Source: Roseomonas populi (GTDB lineage Bacteria > Pseudomonadota > Alphaproteobacteria > Acetobacterales > Acetobacteraceae). From it: DNA of 64,000 nucleotides. The notes under the pieces are model-generated. The model saw nothing but the letters and a program-made list of their open reading frames with translations. It was not told the origin of the DNA and ran no database searches. Below are positions 40,818-50,481 of this stretch, one piece after another. Both the position numbers and the translations under genes were made by a program. How positions within the stretch are numbered: position 1 is the first letter of the stretch; each line of letters begins with the position of its first letter. The stretch spans positions 248,001-312,000 of the forward strand of contig NZ_JANJOU010000002.1 of the NCBI RefSeq assembly GCF_024594815.1. Direction: 5' to 3'.

Positions 40818-42164
40818 ATGGATCGCCGCACCCTTGGCCAGGGCGCCGCCGCCCTCGCACTCGCCCAGGCGCTTGCCCCGGGGCTGGGCGCCCAGCCCGC
40901 TGGTGCGGAGAACTGGGTGACGAGCTGGGCGGGCTCGGTGCAGGGCCCCTATCCCGTCGGGAATCCGTCCGCCCAACCGGACCAGTCCTTCATTTTTCCT
41001 GACCCCGCCGAAGGGGCGCGCGACCAGACCCTGAGGCTGGTGGTGCGGCCCTCCATCTGGGGGCGCCGGGCGCGGCTGCGCTTCTCCAATGCCTTTGGAA
41101 CGCGGCCTCTGGTGCTGGACGGCGTGCATGTCGGGCTGCAGCACGGCGGCGCGGCCCTGGTGCCCGGCACCAACCGGCCGGTGCGCTTCGACGGCGCGGA
41201 AGGGGTGACCATCCCACCGGGCGGGCAGGCGTGGTCGGACCCGGTGGACCTACCCTTCGCCGCGGAGCCCGACTCGCCGTTGCTGATGGGGCGGAAGCTC
41301 GCCGTGTCGCTCCATGTTGCAACGGCAAGCGGGCCGATGACCTGGCACGCGAAGGCGCTGCAGACCTCCTACTCGACCCCGCCGGGCGCCGGGGCCAAGG
41401 GCGCCGAGGAAGGTGAGGGGAGCTTCCCCTTCCCGACGGCCTCCTGGTTCTTCCTCGACGCGCTGGACATGTCCGCGCCGGCCGGCACGCCGGTCATCGT
41501 CGGATTCGGGGATTCGATCACAGACGGCACGGCCTCCACCATGAACGGGGATGACCGCTGGCCGGATGTGCTGGCGCGCCGGCTGAACGCGGCGATGGGC
41601 AACCGTGTCGCCGTGGTGAATGCGGGCATCGGGGGGAACCAGGTGGTCGGGCCGGCGCAGTACGGACCGGACCGGCCCTTCCCCGGCGGGCCCTCTGCCC
41701 TCGCGCGGCTGGAGCGGGACGTGATCTCGCTCTCAGGCGTGACGACGGTGGTGTGGCTGGAGGGGACGAACGACTTCAGCCGGAACGGGAACGCCACCCT
41801 CGAGGCCGTGCGGGACGGCATGCGGGAGGGCGTGCGGCGGCTGCGGGAGCGGATCCCGGGGGTGCGGGTCGTCGGCGCGACCGTCACCCCCGCGCTGGGA
41901 AGCACCAGCGCGGCCCACGGGCATGCGGAGCAGGACGAGAAGCGGAAGGCGCTGAACGCCTTCATCCGCGAGGGCGGGCTTTTCGATGCGGTGGTCGATT
42001 TCGACCGGGCGACGCTGGACCCAGCGACCGGCGGGCTGAAGCGGGAGATGGTGCCGGACAGCACCACGGGCGGGGCCGGCGACAAGCTGCATCCGAACCG
42101 CGCGGGCTACCTGGCCATGGGCTCCTCCATCGAGCCCGCGGCCGTGCTGCCCGCACGGCGCTGA
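40818..42164 (+). CDS. Exported SGNH/GDSL hydrolase
   Basis: A 448-residue esterase-type protein. A Tat-like DRRTLGQGAAALALAQAL signal is followed by a beta-rich N-terminal domain (about residues 35-215) and the SGNH domain. Its blocks are GFGDSITDG (nucleophile serine), GGNQVVGP, EGTNDF and DKLHPNRAGY (catalytic Asp-x-x-His). All four SGNH residues are present. Similar proteins act on carbohydrate esters or arylesters outside the cytoplasm. GGAGGA lies before the ATG at 40818. Confidence 0.9.
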   Translation: MDRRTLGQGAAALALAQALAPGLGAQPAGAENWVTSWAGSVQGPYPVGNPSAQPDQSFIFPDPAEGARDQTLRLVVRPSIWGRRARLRFSNAFGTRPLVLDGVHVGLQHGGAALVPGTNRPVRFDGAEGVTIPPGGQAWSDPVDLPFAAEPDSPLLMGRKLAVSLHVATASGPMTWHAKALQTSYSTPPGAGAKGAEEGEGSFPFPTASWFFLDALDMSAPAGTPVIVGFGDSITDGTASTMNGDDRWPDVLARRLNAAMGNRVAVVNAGIGGNQVVGPAQYGPDRPFPGGPSALARLERDVISLSGVTTVVWLEGTNDFSRNGNATLEAVRDGMREGVRRLRERIPGVRVVGATVTPALGSTSAAHGHAEQDEKRKALNAFIREGGLFDAVVDFDRATLDPATGGLKREMVPDSTTGGAGDKLHPNRAGYLAMGSSIEPAAVLPARR

Positions 42165-42176
42165 TCCGCACCGGTC

Positions 42177-42201
42177 TGGGATCCCCGGCAGGGGGATCCC
42201 A
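42177..42201. terminator. Bidirectional hairpin between convergent genes
   Basis: TGGGATCCCC and its complement with a 5-base loop lie between the SGNH hydrolase stop (42164) and the DapA-like stop (42209). Confidence 0.65.
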
Positions 42202-42208
42202 TGGCCGT

Positions 42209-43159
42209 TCAGGCGGCGCGGCTGACCGCGCCGACATCCGCGCGCTTGTCGAAGCGCGCCACGCGGGAGAGCAGGTAGTCCACTTCCGCCCGCGCCTTCG
42301 CGGACAGGCCGGTGCCGGGCCGGCGCTGGGCGTCGCTGGCCAGCACGCCGCGGCGCATGAGCACATACTTGCGGACGGCCAGCCCGGTCGGCCCCTGCTG
42401 CTGCTCGTAGCGGAGCAGGGGCAGGTGAGCGTCGAACAGGTCGTGCGCCTCGTCCCGCTTCCCTTCGGCCTGGAGGCGGACGAGATCGGACAGCATGTCG
42501 GGGAAGGCGTAGCCGGTCATGGCGCCGTCCGCCCCGCGCTCGCACTCGAAGTCGATGAACAGCCCGCCATTCCCGCAGAGGATCGAGATGTGCTTCATCG
42601 ACCCGTCGGCCTCGAAGCCGCGCAGGGCGGAGATCTTCTCCAGGCCCGGCCAGTCCTCGTGCTTCACCATCACGCAGTTCGGGTTGGCCTGCACGATCCG
42701 CCGGATCACGCCGGGGGTCATGATGACGCTGAAGGTCTGCGGGAAATCCTGCACGACGAAGGGCACGTCCGCCCCGATCGCCTCGGCCGCCTGCGCGTAG
42801 TAGCCGACGATCTGGTCATCGGTCCGCAGCGTGTTCGGGGGCGCGATCATCACCCCCGCCGCGCCCGCATCCATCACCGCCTTCGTCAGGGAGGTCATGG
42901 CCGCGAAGCCCGGGGCGGAGACGCCTACGATCACGGGGATGCCGGCCCGCTTGATCATGCGGGAGGCGAGGGAAACGCTCTCCGCCATGTCCAGCTTCGG
43001 GGCCTCGCCCATCACCCCGAGCACCGTGATGCCGGTGCAGCCGCTCTCGACGCAGAAATCGGTGTAGCGGTCGTTGGAGGCCTCATCGACCCGCCCGTCC
43101 TCGTCGAAGGCGGTCGGCGCGATGGCGTAGACGCCCTGGGCCTGCGTGAGATCCGTCAT
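42209..43159 (-). CDS. DapA-family (dihydrodipicolinate synthase/N-acetylneuraminate lyase-like) aldolase
   Basis: A 316-residue TIM-barrel class I aldolase relative. The Schiff-base lysine is in NCVMVKHED and the GVMGEAP segment stands where GTTGE is usual. The catalytic tyrosine region reads VVQDFP in place of YNVP, so it is not a lysine-pathway DapA. It overlaps by one base the stop of an RraA/HMG-aldolase-like gene. Together they probably cleave or form a branched hydroxy-keto acid; the exact substrate is unknown. Confidence 0.85.
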   Translation of the reverse strand: MTDLTQAQGVYAIAPTAFDEDGRVDEASNDRYTDFCVESGCTGITVLGVMGEAPKLDMAESVSLASRMIKRAGIPVIVGVSAPGFAAMTSLTKAVMDAGAAGVMIAPPNTLRTDDQIVGYYAQAAEAIGADVPFVVQDFPQTFSVIMTPGVIRRIVQANPNCVMVKHEDWPGLEKISALRGFEADGSMKHISILCGNGGLFIDFECERGADGAMTGYAFPDMLSDLVRLQAEGKRDEAHDLFDAHLPLLRYEQQQGPTGLAVRKYVLMRRGVLASDAQRRPGTGLSAKARAEVDYLLSRVARFDKRADVGAVSRAA

Positions 43160-43866
43160 CAGCCCTGCTCCTTCTTCCAGGCCTCGTAGCGGGCCTTGTT
43201 CTCGGCATTCGGCGGGTAGAGGCCGGGGAGGGAGGCGCCGCCGTCCACCTGGGACATGATCCAGGTTTCCTGGCGCTCCTGTTCCACCGCGTCGGCCACC
43301 ACGGCCTCCAGCAGGTCCTGCGGGATCAGCACGGCGCCGTCCTGATCAACCACCACCACGTCTCCGGGGAACACGGCCACCCCGCCGCATCCGATCGGCT
43401 GGTCCCAGGCCACGAAGGTCAGCCCGGCGACGGAGGGCGGGGCGGCTGCGCCCTGGCACCATACCGGCAGGCCGGTGCCGAGCACGCCGGCCAGATCGCG
43501 CACCACCCCATCCGTGATCAGGGCGGCCACGCCGCGCTTCTCCATGCGGGCGCAAAGAATGTCGCCGAAGATGCCGGCATCCGTGCAGCCCATGGCGTCC
43601 ACCACGGCGATGCAGCCCTCCGGCATCGCTTCGATGGCGGCGCGGGTGGAAATGGGGTTGGACCAGGAGGCCGGGGTCGCCAGATCCTCCCGCGCCGGCA
43701 CGAAGCGGAGCGTGAAGGCCCGGCCGACCAGCCGGGGCTGGCCCTCGCGGATCGGCCTGGTGCCCCGCATCCAGACGTTGCGCAGGCCCTTCTTCAGCAG
43801 CACCGTCGTGAGGGTGGCCGTGGAGACGCCTTCCAGCGCCGCCTTGATCTGGGGGTCGAGGTTCAA
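43159..43866 (-). CDS. RraA-like / 4-hydroxy-4-methyl-2-oxoglutarate aldolase family protein
   Basis: A 235-residue protein with the family core GDILCARMEKRGVAALITDGVVRD, where the metal- and pyruvate-binding residues lie, and PGDVVVVDQDGAVLIP. Members are either class II pyruvate aldolases such as HMG/CHA aldolase (last step of the protocatechuate 4,5-cleavage and gallate routes) or RNase E regulators. Pairing with a DapA-like lyase favours an aldolase. First gene of the two-gene unit. Confidence 0.85.
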   Translation of the reverse strand: MNLDPQIKAALEGVSTATLTTVLLKKGLRNVWMRGTRPIREGQPRLVGRAFTLRFVPAREDLATPASWSNPISTRAAIEAMPEGCIAVVDAMGCTDAGIFGDILCARMEKRGVAALITDGVVRDLAGVLGTGLPVWCQGAAAPPSVAGLTFVAWDQPIGCGGVAVFPGDVVVVDQDGAVLIPQDLLEAVVADAVEQERQETWIMSQVDGGASLPGLYPPNAENKARYEAWKKEQG

Positions 43867-43989
43867 GGGGATCTCCTGGGTTGGGCGCGGTCCTCACCGG
43901 GATTCGCGCGGCGAGAGGGGCGCGTCAAGCGGCCGAAAAGGTTTCGCGATGGGGTTGGTTATCCTGCGGCGTCGCACCATTTGCCGGGC

Positions 43990-44586
43990 ATGATCCGCAC
44001 CCGTTGTCTTGTCGGCCTCGGCCTGGGGACGCTGATGGCCGGACCGGTCCTATGGCCGGAAGCCGCCCAGGCGCAGGAACGCCGCTTCTTCCAGGTGGCA
44101 CCAGGCCCGCGCAGCGAGCCGCCCCGGCTGGACACAAGCCTGGGCCAGAGGGCCGGGGGCCTTCAGCAGGTCATGGTGATGGACCGTGCCTCCATCGCCC
44201 GCTGGCTGTGCCCGAACGGAGGCACCCCCGTGCGGGGACGCCCTGGCCGGTGCGACGGGCGCGGGACCGCTCGGGGCGGCGCGGGTGCGGCCTCTGACGT
44301 TGAGGGCTGGCATGCGGACCTCGCGCCTGCGAGCCACAAGCAGATGGCTTGTCCGCCCGGCACGGTGCCAACGGCCGCCCGCTTCAACCCGGGTACGGTG
44401 CGCTGCCTGCCCGGCGGGCCCGCTGAAGCGGCCGCCAAGCCGGCCGAGACACCCCCGGCGCAACCGGCCGCTGCCGCTGCGGTGCCAAGCCCGGCCGCGG
44501 CACCGGCTGCTGCGGCCTCGCCGGCGCAGGCCGCTTCGCCCCAGGCCGCGGCCACCCAGGGCCAGAACGGACCGTCCGGCTCCTAA
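43990..44586 (+). CDS. Exported Ala/Pro-rich protein, unknown function
   Basis: A 198-residue protein with a signal peptide (about residues 1-29, ending AAQAQE), a middle region with four cysteines around RWLCPNGGTPV, GRCDGRG, MACPPGTVP and VRCLPGG, then a low-complexity Ala/Pro/Gln tail. The paired cysteines suggest disulfides in the periplasm. A TTG nine bases earlier (43981) is an alternative start. No family recognised. Confidence 0.6.
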   Translation: MIRTRCLVGLGLGTLMAGPVLWPEAAQAQERRFFQVAPGPRSEPPRLDTSLGQRAGGLQQVMVMDRASIARWLCPNGGTPVRGRPGRCDGRGTARGGAGAASDVEGWHADLAPASHKQMACPPGTVPTAARFNPGTVRCLPGGPAEAAAKPAETPPAQPAAAAAVPSPAAAPAAAASPAQAASPQAAATQGQNGPSGS

Positions 44587-44626
44587 GCCCGCACCGGGCC
44601 CGGCGCACCGGACGAGACCTGCGCGG

Positions 44627-45568
44627 CTACTCCCGCAGAGCCCGTGGCCTGGGCAGGGCCTGCCCGGTCACGAACACCTGCCGGACCCCCCACCAGATCC
44701 CGGACAGGGCAGCGGCGGCCAGCCCGGCGACCAGCACCCAGACCGAGGGGCGGACCTCGAACTCCAGGTCGAAGTTGGCCTTGAAGATTTCTGCCGCCGG
44801 CAAATTCGTCGCCAGAGCGTACCAGAGGTACTCCACGCCCGCTGCCCCAGCGGCTGCCAGGGGCGCGATTGCGAAGAGCGGCCAGGGAAGCCCGCGCCAG
44901 CGGGCCGGCACCAGCCGCCAAAGCATCAAGAACAGGAAGAAGCCGGTCATCAGCACCGGCTCTGACACGTTGATCTTCGACTGGATGTAGAAGTGCAGGA
45001 TTCCCAGCGCGACGAGGGGATAGGCCAGCCGGTGCAGTGGCTTCCACTCCCGGCCGAGGCGCCGCAAGGCCGTGTCGGTGGAGGTCCAGCCCAGCACGGC
45101 CAGCCCGATCAGCGCGGTGAACCCGATGGAGAGGTAGGGCCGGCGCACGATTTCCAGCAGCACGTGCCAGAGGCGGAAGTTCTCGTTCCCGATGTAGAGG
45201 GCGAGGTGAGCCAGGCCATAGAAGAGCGCCGTCAGGCCGAGCATCCGCCGCACCTGCACCGCCCGCTGCCAATCCAGCACCCAGCGTGCCGGGGTGACGG
45301 CGAGGCTGATGAGCAAGAACCGGACGCACCAATCGCCCGTCTCGTGTGTGGCGAGCTTCAGCGGCTCCGGCCCCAGGCTGTCAGTGGCCCAGAGCCATGC
45401 GACCCAGAGCGCCGGCGCCAGGCAGCCCAGCAGCACCGCCGACTTGAAGACGGAGAAGCGGCCGCCCCGGTCCAACCAGGGCCATGGCCCGGGCTTGGGC
45501 GGGGGTGGGCCATCCCGCCGCGCGCGGCGCGGCCGGGCGGCGGCGGAGGGGAGGGCAGCCTCGCTCAC
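44627..45568 (-). CDS. msrQ: MsrQ-like heme-binding membrane subunit (YedZ family)
   Basis: A 313-residue integral membrane protein of the ferric-reductase-like YedZ/MsrQ family. About six segments follow a 45-residue basic N-terminus. Conserved histidines in LAHLALYI, KPLHRLAYP and ILHFYIQSK are the probable heme ligands. MsrQ normally passes electrons to the periplasmic methionine sulfoxide reductase MsrP, whose gene is not present here. The GTG start overlaps the stop of an exported protein gene, so that protein may be its partner. Confidence 0.85.
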   Translation of the reverse strand: MSEAALPSAAARPRRARRDGPPPPKPGPWPWLDRGGRFSVFKSAVLLGCLAPALWVAWLWATDSLGPEPLKLATHETGDWCVRFLLISLAVTPARWVLDWQRAVQVRRMLGLTALFYGLAHLALYIGNENFRLWHVLLEIVRRPYLSIGFTALIGLAVLGWTSTDTALRRLGREWKPLHRLAYPLVALGILHFYIQSKINVSEPVLMTGFFLFLMLWRLVPARWRGLPWPLFAIAPLAAAGAAGVEYLWYALATNLPAAEIFKANFDLEFEVRPSVWVLVAGLAAAALSGIWWGVRQVFVTGQALPRPRALRE

Positions 45569-46173
45569 ATCGGGGGTACCACGCCGTCCCGGGAGACGGT
45601 GACCCGGGCGACGTTGAGGGCGCCATCCGCGCCCGGGGTGGCCGTCAGGAATACCTGAGCGCCGGGCCTGAGATCCTCCATCGCTGCCGGGATCAGCGTC
45701 ACCACCGGCACGTCGGGCGGTACCAGCACCTTCACCTGCTGGCCGCGCGCCGTCAGCGTCAGGCTGCGGCCATCATTGCCCTCCACCGCCGAATCCACCG
45801 TGGCGTTCGTCATGGAGGAGGTCGGGGTGAGGTCCCAGGCGAAGTGGCCCTCGCCGGTGCCGCGCATGGCCTCGGGGAAGACCAGCACCTCCAGCGCGCG
45901 CCAGACACCGTCCGGGCCGGGCTCGGCGGCCGTTCCGATGAAGCTGCCGGGGGCCACATCCGCCAGGCTCAGCTTCCGCAAGGCGGAGACGCCGACATTG
46001 TCGGCCAGGCGGAGCAATACCGTCCCACCCTCCCGGGTCGCGACAACCATCTCCCGCCCGGAAACCGATTGAATTGTGCCGCGGATCCGGCGCGGCGCCC
46101 CCTGCGCGAGTGTTGGCAAGGGGCCCGCGAGAGCAAAGCCTGCGATGGCCAGCAGGGCGGCGCGCCGAATCAT
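45565..46173 (-). CDS. Exported DUF5666-like beta-rich protein
   Basis: A 202-residue periplasmic protein. A signal peptide (about residues 1-23, ending TLAQG) is followed by repeated small OB-like segments (RRIRGTIQSVSGREMVVATREG and GRSLTLTARGQQVKVLV). It resembles DUF5666-type proteins, some of which are mislabelled as metal transporter parts in databases. Coupled by GTGA overlap to msrQ, hence possibly involved in the same periplasmic redox repair. Confidence 0.7.
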   Translation of the reverse strand: MIRRAALLAIAGFALAGPLPTLAQGAPRRIRGTIQSVSGREMVVATREGGTVLLRLADNVGVSALRKLSLADVAPGSFIGTAAEPGPDGVWRALEVLVFPEAMRGTGEGHFAWDLTPTSSMTNATVDSAVEGNDGRSLTLTARGQQVKVLVPPDVPVVTLIPAAMEDLRPGAQVFLTATPGADGALNVARVTVSRDGVVPPM

Positions 46174-46269
46174 AGGATAGCTCCGATTTTCCCCAGGTTA
46201 ACGTGGAGCAGGGGCGGTCGTCTGCAAGCCCGGCTTCACGCCGCCCGGTGCGCGTGCGAAAGCCGGTTC

Positions 46270-47262
46270 ATGCGCATCCACGTCCAGAACCCCGCCGGCG
46301 AGTCCCAGTTCGCGGTAACGGAGGCGCAGTGGAGCGCCGCCCTGTCGCGGAACCCCGACATGACAGGGCTCGAGGTCTCCTTCGCCAGCGACGAGGAGGG
46401 TCTGACCCAGGCCCTGCCGGAAGCCGAGGTGCTGCTGAGCTGGGTGCGCCCCCTCCGCCAGCGCTTCCCCGCGGGCGCGCTGCCGGGCGCGGCACCGAGG
46501 CTGAAGGTCATCGCCTGCACCTCGGCCGGCGTGGACAGCGCGGCCCCCTTCGAATGGCTGCCGGATTCTGTCGCCCTGCTGAACAACCGCGGCACCCATG
46601 CGGACAAGGCCGGGGAGTTCGGGATCATGGCCATCCTCATGCTCCAGACCCGGATGCCCGCTTTCGCGGACCAGCAGCGGCGGGGCGAGTGGAAGCCCCT
46701 TTTCGCCTCCACGCTCGAAGGGCGGCGGGTCGTCATCGTCGGGCTGGGATCGCTCGGCGGGGGCGTGGCGCGCCGGGCGAGACAGTTCGGGATGCGCGTG
46801 ATCGGCGTCCGGAACGGCCCCGAGCCGCACCCGGACTGCGACGAGACCCATGCGACGGAGGCGCTGGATACCGTCCTTCCACGGGCCGAGTTCCTCGTCC
46901 TGGCCTGCCCGCTGACGGAACGGACGCGGGGCCTGCTCTCCCGCGAGCGCATCGCCCTCCTGCCCCCAGGGGCGCGGGTGGTGAACATCGCCCGCGGCGC
47001 GGTATGGGACCAGGACGCCATCTGCGACGCCTTGGAAGCCGGCCATCTGGAGGGCTGCGTTACCGATGTCGCGGTGCCGGAGCCGCTGCCGGCAGATCAC
47101 CGCCTCTGGCGCACGCCGGGGATGGTGGTGACCCCGCACGTCTCGGCCGATGACCACGCCCGGTACAACGATCGCACGCTGGACATCCTGTTCGAGAACA
47201 TTCGCGCCATGCGGGCCGGGCGCCCCATGCCGAACCGAGTGGACCCGGTGAAGGGCTACTGA
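46270..47262 (+). CDS. D-isomer-specific 2-hydroxyacid dehydrogenase family protein
   Basis: A 330-residue NAD(P)-dependent dehydrogenase. The nucleotide-binding motif is VGLGSLGGGVA. The catalytic arginine is in NIARGAVWD, the glutamate in the TDVAVPEPLP segment, and the histidine in VTPHVSADD. All three catalytic residues are present. The family reduces 2-keto acids (glyoxylate, hydroxypyruvate) to D-hydroxyacids. The upstream ribosome site is weak. Confidence 0.9.
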   Translation: MRIHVQNPAGESQFAVTEAQWSAALSRNPDMTGLEVSFASDEEGLTQALPEAEVLLSWVRPLRQRFPAGALPGAAPRLKVIACTSAGVDSAAPFEWLPDSVALLNNRGTHADKAGEFGIMAILMLQTRMPAFADQQRRGEWKPLFASTLEGRRVVIVGLGSLGGGVARRARQFGMRVIGVRNGPEPHPDCDETHATEALDTVLPRAEFLVLACPLTERTRGLLSRERIALLPPGARVVNIARGAVWDQDAICDALEAGHLEGCVTDVAVPEPLPADHRLWRTPGMVVTPHVSADDHARYNDRTLDILFENIRAMRAGRPMPNRVDPVKGY

Positions 47263-47306
47263 ACCGGCCCGGCACAACCTCGGACGACCCGGCGCGTTCC
47301 GCCGCG

Positions 47307-48134
47307 ATGCGGATCCATGTCATCGAGTGCGGCTCCATGCGTCCCTATGGCGGGCGGCTCTGGGATGGTGCCACCCCCGGCATCGGCCCGGCGCACCTCG
47401 CCTGCCGCTGCCTCCTCGTCGAGACGGATGAGGGGCTGGTGCTGGTGGATACGGGCTTCGGCCTGGACGACGTGAACCGCCCCGTACCGCGGCTGAGCCG
47501 CGCCTTCCTGGTGGCCGACCGCATCCACCTGGAGGCGGACGAGACCGCCATCTCCCGCATCCGGAGCCTGGGCTTCAGCCCCAGCGACGTGCGCCATATC
47601 GTGATGACTCACCTGGATTTCGACCATGCGGGCGGGCTGACGGACTTTCCGGGCGCGCGGGTACACGTCTCCGCGACGGAAGCGGCGGCATCGCGGGCGC
47701 GCGCCACGCCAAAGGCCCGAGGCCGCTACCGCCCCGCCCAGCTCGCCCATCCCATGCGGGAATACGATGCGCCCGGTGAGCCCTGGTTCGGCCTACCCAC
47801 CTTGCGCGGGCTGGACGGGCTACCGGAATCGATCTTCTTCGTCCCGCTGCCCGGCCACACGGCGGGACATTGCGGGGTGGCCCTGAACACCGGCGACGGC
47901 TGGGTGCTGCACGCGGGCGACGCAATATTCATGCATACGGAGCTCGATGAGCCGCTCCGCATGCCACCTCTGGCCTCGACCTATGCCAACTTCATGCAGG
48001 TGGATCGGGAGGCCCGACTGGAGAGCCGGGATCTCCTCCGCACCCTGAGGCGGGACCATGAGGAGGATGTGACCATCCTCTGCACCCACGACCCCGCCCT
48101 GCCGCCCGGGGCCGGGCGGCGGGTATCGGCCTGA
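47307..48134 (+). CDS. Metallo-beta-lactamase-fold hydrolase (AHL-lactonase-like)
   Basis: A 275-residue MBL-fold protein. The metal motif reads THLDFDHAGG, that is H-x-D-x-D-H, with the middle histidine replaced by aspartate, as seen in a subgroup of lactonase-like proteins. PLPGHTAGHCG and LHAGDAIF supply the later ligands. The HLACRCLLVETDEGLVLVD opening resembles N-acyl-homoserine lactonases, but function is not established. It follows the hydroxyacid dehydrogenase by 44 bp and may be co-transcribed. Confidence 0.82.
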   Translation: MRIHVIECGSMRPYGGRLWDGATPGIGPAHLACRCLLVETDEGLVLVDTGFGLDDVNRPVPRLSRAFLVADRIHLEADETAISRIRSLGFSPSDVRHIVMTHLDFDHAGGLTDFPGARVHVSATEAAASRARATPKARGRYRPAQLAHPMREYDAPGEPWFGLPTLRGLDGLPESIFFVPLPGHTAGHCGVALNTGDGWVLHAGDAIFMHTELDEPLRMPPLASTYANFMQVDREARLESRDLLRTLRRDHEEDVTILCTHDPALPPGAGRRVSA

Positions 48135-48135
48135 G

Positions 48136-49332
<1,197 letters not shown>

Positions 49333-49372
49333 GGGCGGGGTATCCGGAAGAACGAGGGTCGCGGAACGGGAA

Positions 49373-49392
49373 GGGGGCGCCGAAGCGCCCCC
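49373..49392. terminator. Hairpin between gap and pgk
   Basis: GGGGGCGC pairs with GCGCCCCC over a 4-base loop. Read on the operon strand the loop is UUCG, the same hairpin as after the H1-like gene, but the T run (five T) is on the plus strand; the operon strand has only TT. It may partially terminate or protect the gap transcript. Confidence 0.55.
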
Positions 49393-49404
49393 TTTTTGGT
49401 CAGG

Positions 49405-50451
49405 TCAGAGCGTGCCGAGCAGCGCGGCCGTGTCGCTCATGCGGTTCGAGAAGCCCCACTCGTTGTCGTACCAGGACATCACGCGGACCAGCCCGCCATC
49501 GACCACCTGCGTCTGCGTGGCGTCGAAGGTGGAGGAGTGGCTGTCGTGGTTGAAGTCGGTGGAGACCAGCGGCGCCGTGTTGTAGCCGAGGATGCCCTTC
49601 AGGTCGGCGGACTCGGAGGCCTCCTTCATCGCCGCGTTGATCGCCTCCTTCGTCAGCCCCTCGGTCCGCGCCGGCACGAAGTCCAGGCTGACGAGGGAGA
49701 CGTTCGGGGTGGGGATGCGGATGGCGGTGCCGTCCAGCTTGCCCTTCAGTTCCGGCAGCACTAGGCCCACGGCCTTGGCCGCGCCCGTGGAGGTCGGGAT
49801 GGCCGAGACCGCCGCGGCGCGGGCGCGGTGCAGGTCCTTGTGCAGCGTGTCCACCGTGTTCTGGTCACCGGTGTAGGCGTGGATGGTGACCATGTAGCCG
49901 CGCAGGATGCCGAACTTCTCGTGCAGCACCTTCGCGATGGGCGCGAGGCAGTTGGTGGTGCAGGAGGCGTTGGAGACGATCTTGTGCTCGGGCTTCAGCG
50001 TCTTGTGGTTCACGCCGTAGACGATCGTCGCCTGGGCGGAGGCGTCCGCATAGGTCTCGCCCCAGGTCACGGGGGCAGAGACGAGCACCTTGCGCGCGCC
50101 GGACTGCAACAGCAGCTCGGCCTTCTCCGTGGTGGTGAAGATGCCCGTGCACTCGGCGGCCACGTCCACGCCGGCCCAGGGAAGCTTGGTGGGGTCGCGC
50201 TCGGCCGTCACCTTGATCGGCTTATGGGTCTTGCCGTGCACGGTGATGATCAGGCTGTCGCCCTCGACCTTCACCTCGCCGGGGAAGCGGCCGTGGACGG
50301 AGTCGTAGCGGAATAGGTGCGCGTTCGCCTCGACGGAGCCGAGGTCGTTGATGTGGGTGAACTCCACGTCGTCGCGGCCGCTCTCCATCGCCGCGCGCAG
50401 GACCAGGCGGCCGATGCGCCCGAAGCCGTTGATGCCAACCTTGACCGCCAT
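49405..50451 (-). CDS. gap: Glyceraldehyde-3-phosphate dehydrogenase, type I
   Basis: A 348-residue GAPDH with VKVGINGFGRIGRL at the NAD site and the nucleophile in SNASCTTNCLAP. The WYDNEWGFSNRM C-terminal block is present. It oxidises glyceraldehyde-3-phosphate to 1,3-bisphosphoglycerate with NAD(P). It lies 30 bp downstream of tkt, the usual alphaproteobacterial order. Confidence 0.98.
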   Translation of the reverse strand: MAVKVGINGFGRIGRLVLRAAMESGRDDVEFTHINDLGSVEANAHLFRYDSVHGRFPGEVKVEGDSLIITVHGKTHKPIKVTAERDPTKLPWAGVDVAAECTGIFTTTEKAELLLQSGARKVLVSAPVTWGETYADASAQATIVYGVNHKTLKPEHKIVSNASCTTNCLAPIAKVLHEKFGILRGYMVTIHAYTGDQNTVDTLHKDLHRARAAAVSAIPTSTGAAKAVGLVLPELKGKLDGTAIRIPTPNVSLVSLDFVPARTEGLTKEAINAAMKEASESADLKGILGYNTAPLVSTDFNHDSHSSTFDATQTQVVDGGLVRVMSWYDNEWGFSNRMSDTAALLGTL

Positions 50452-50481
50452 GTCCGTTCCTTCTCTTCCGTCCGTATCGTT

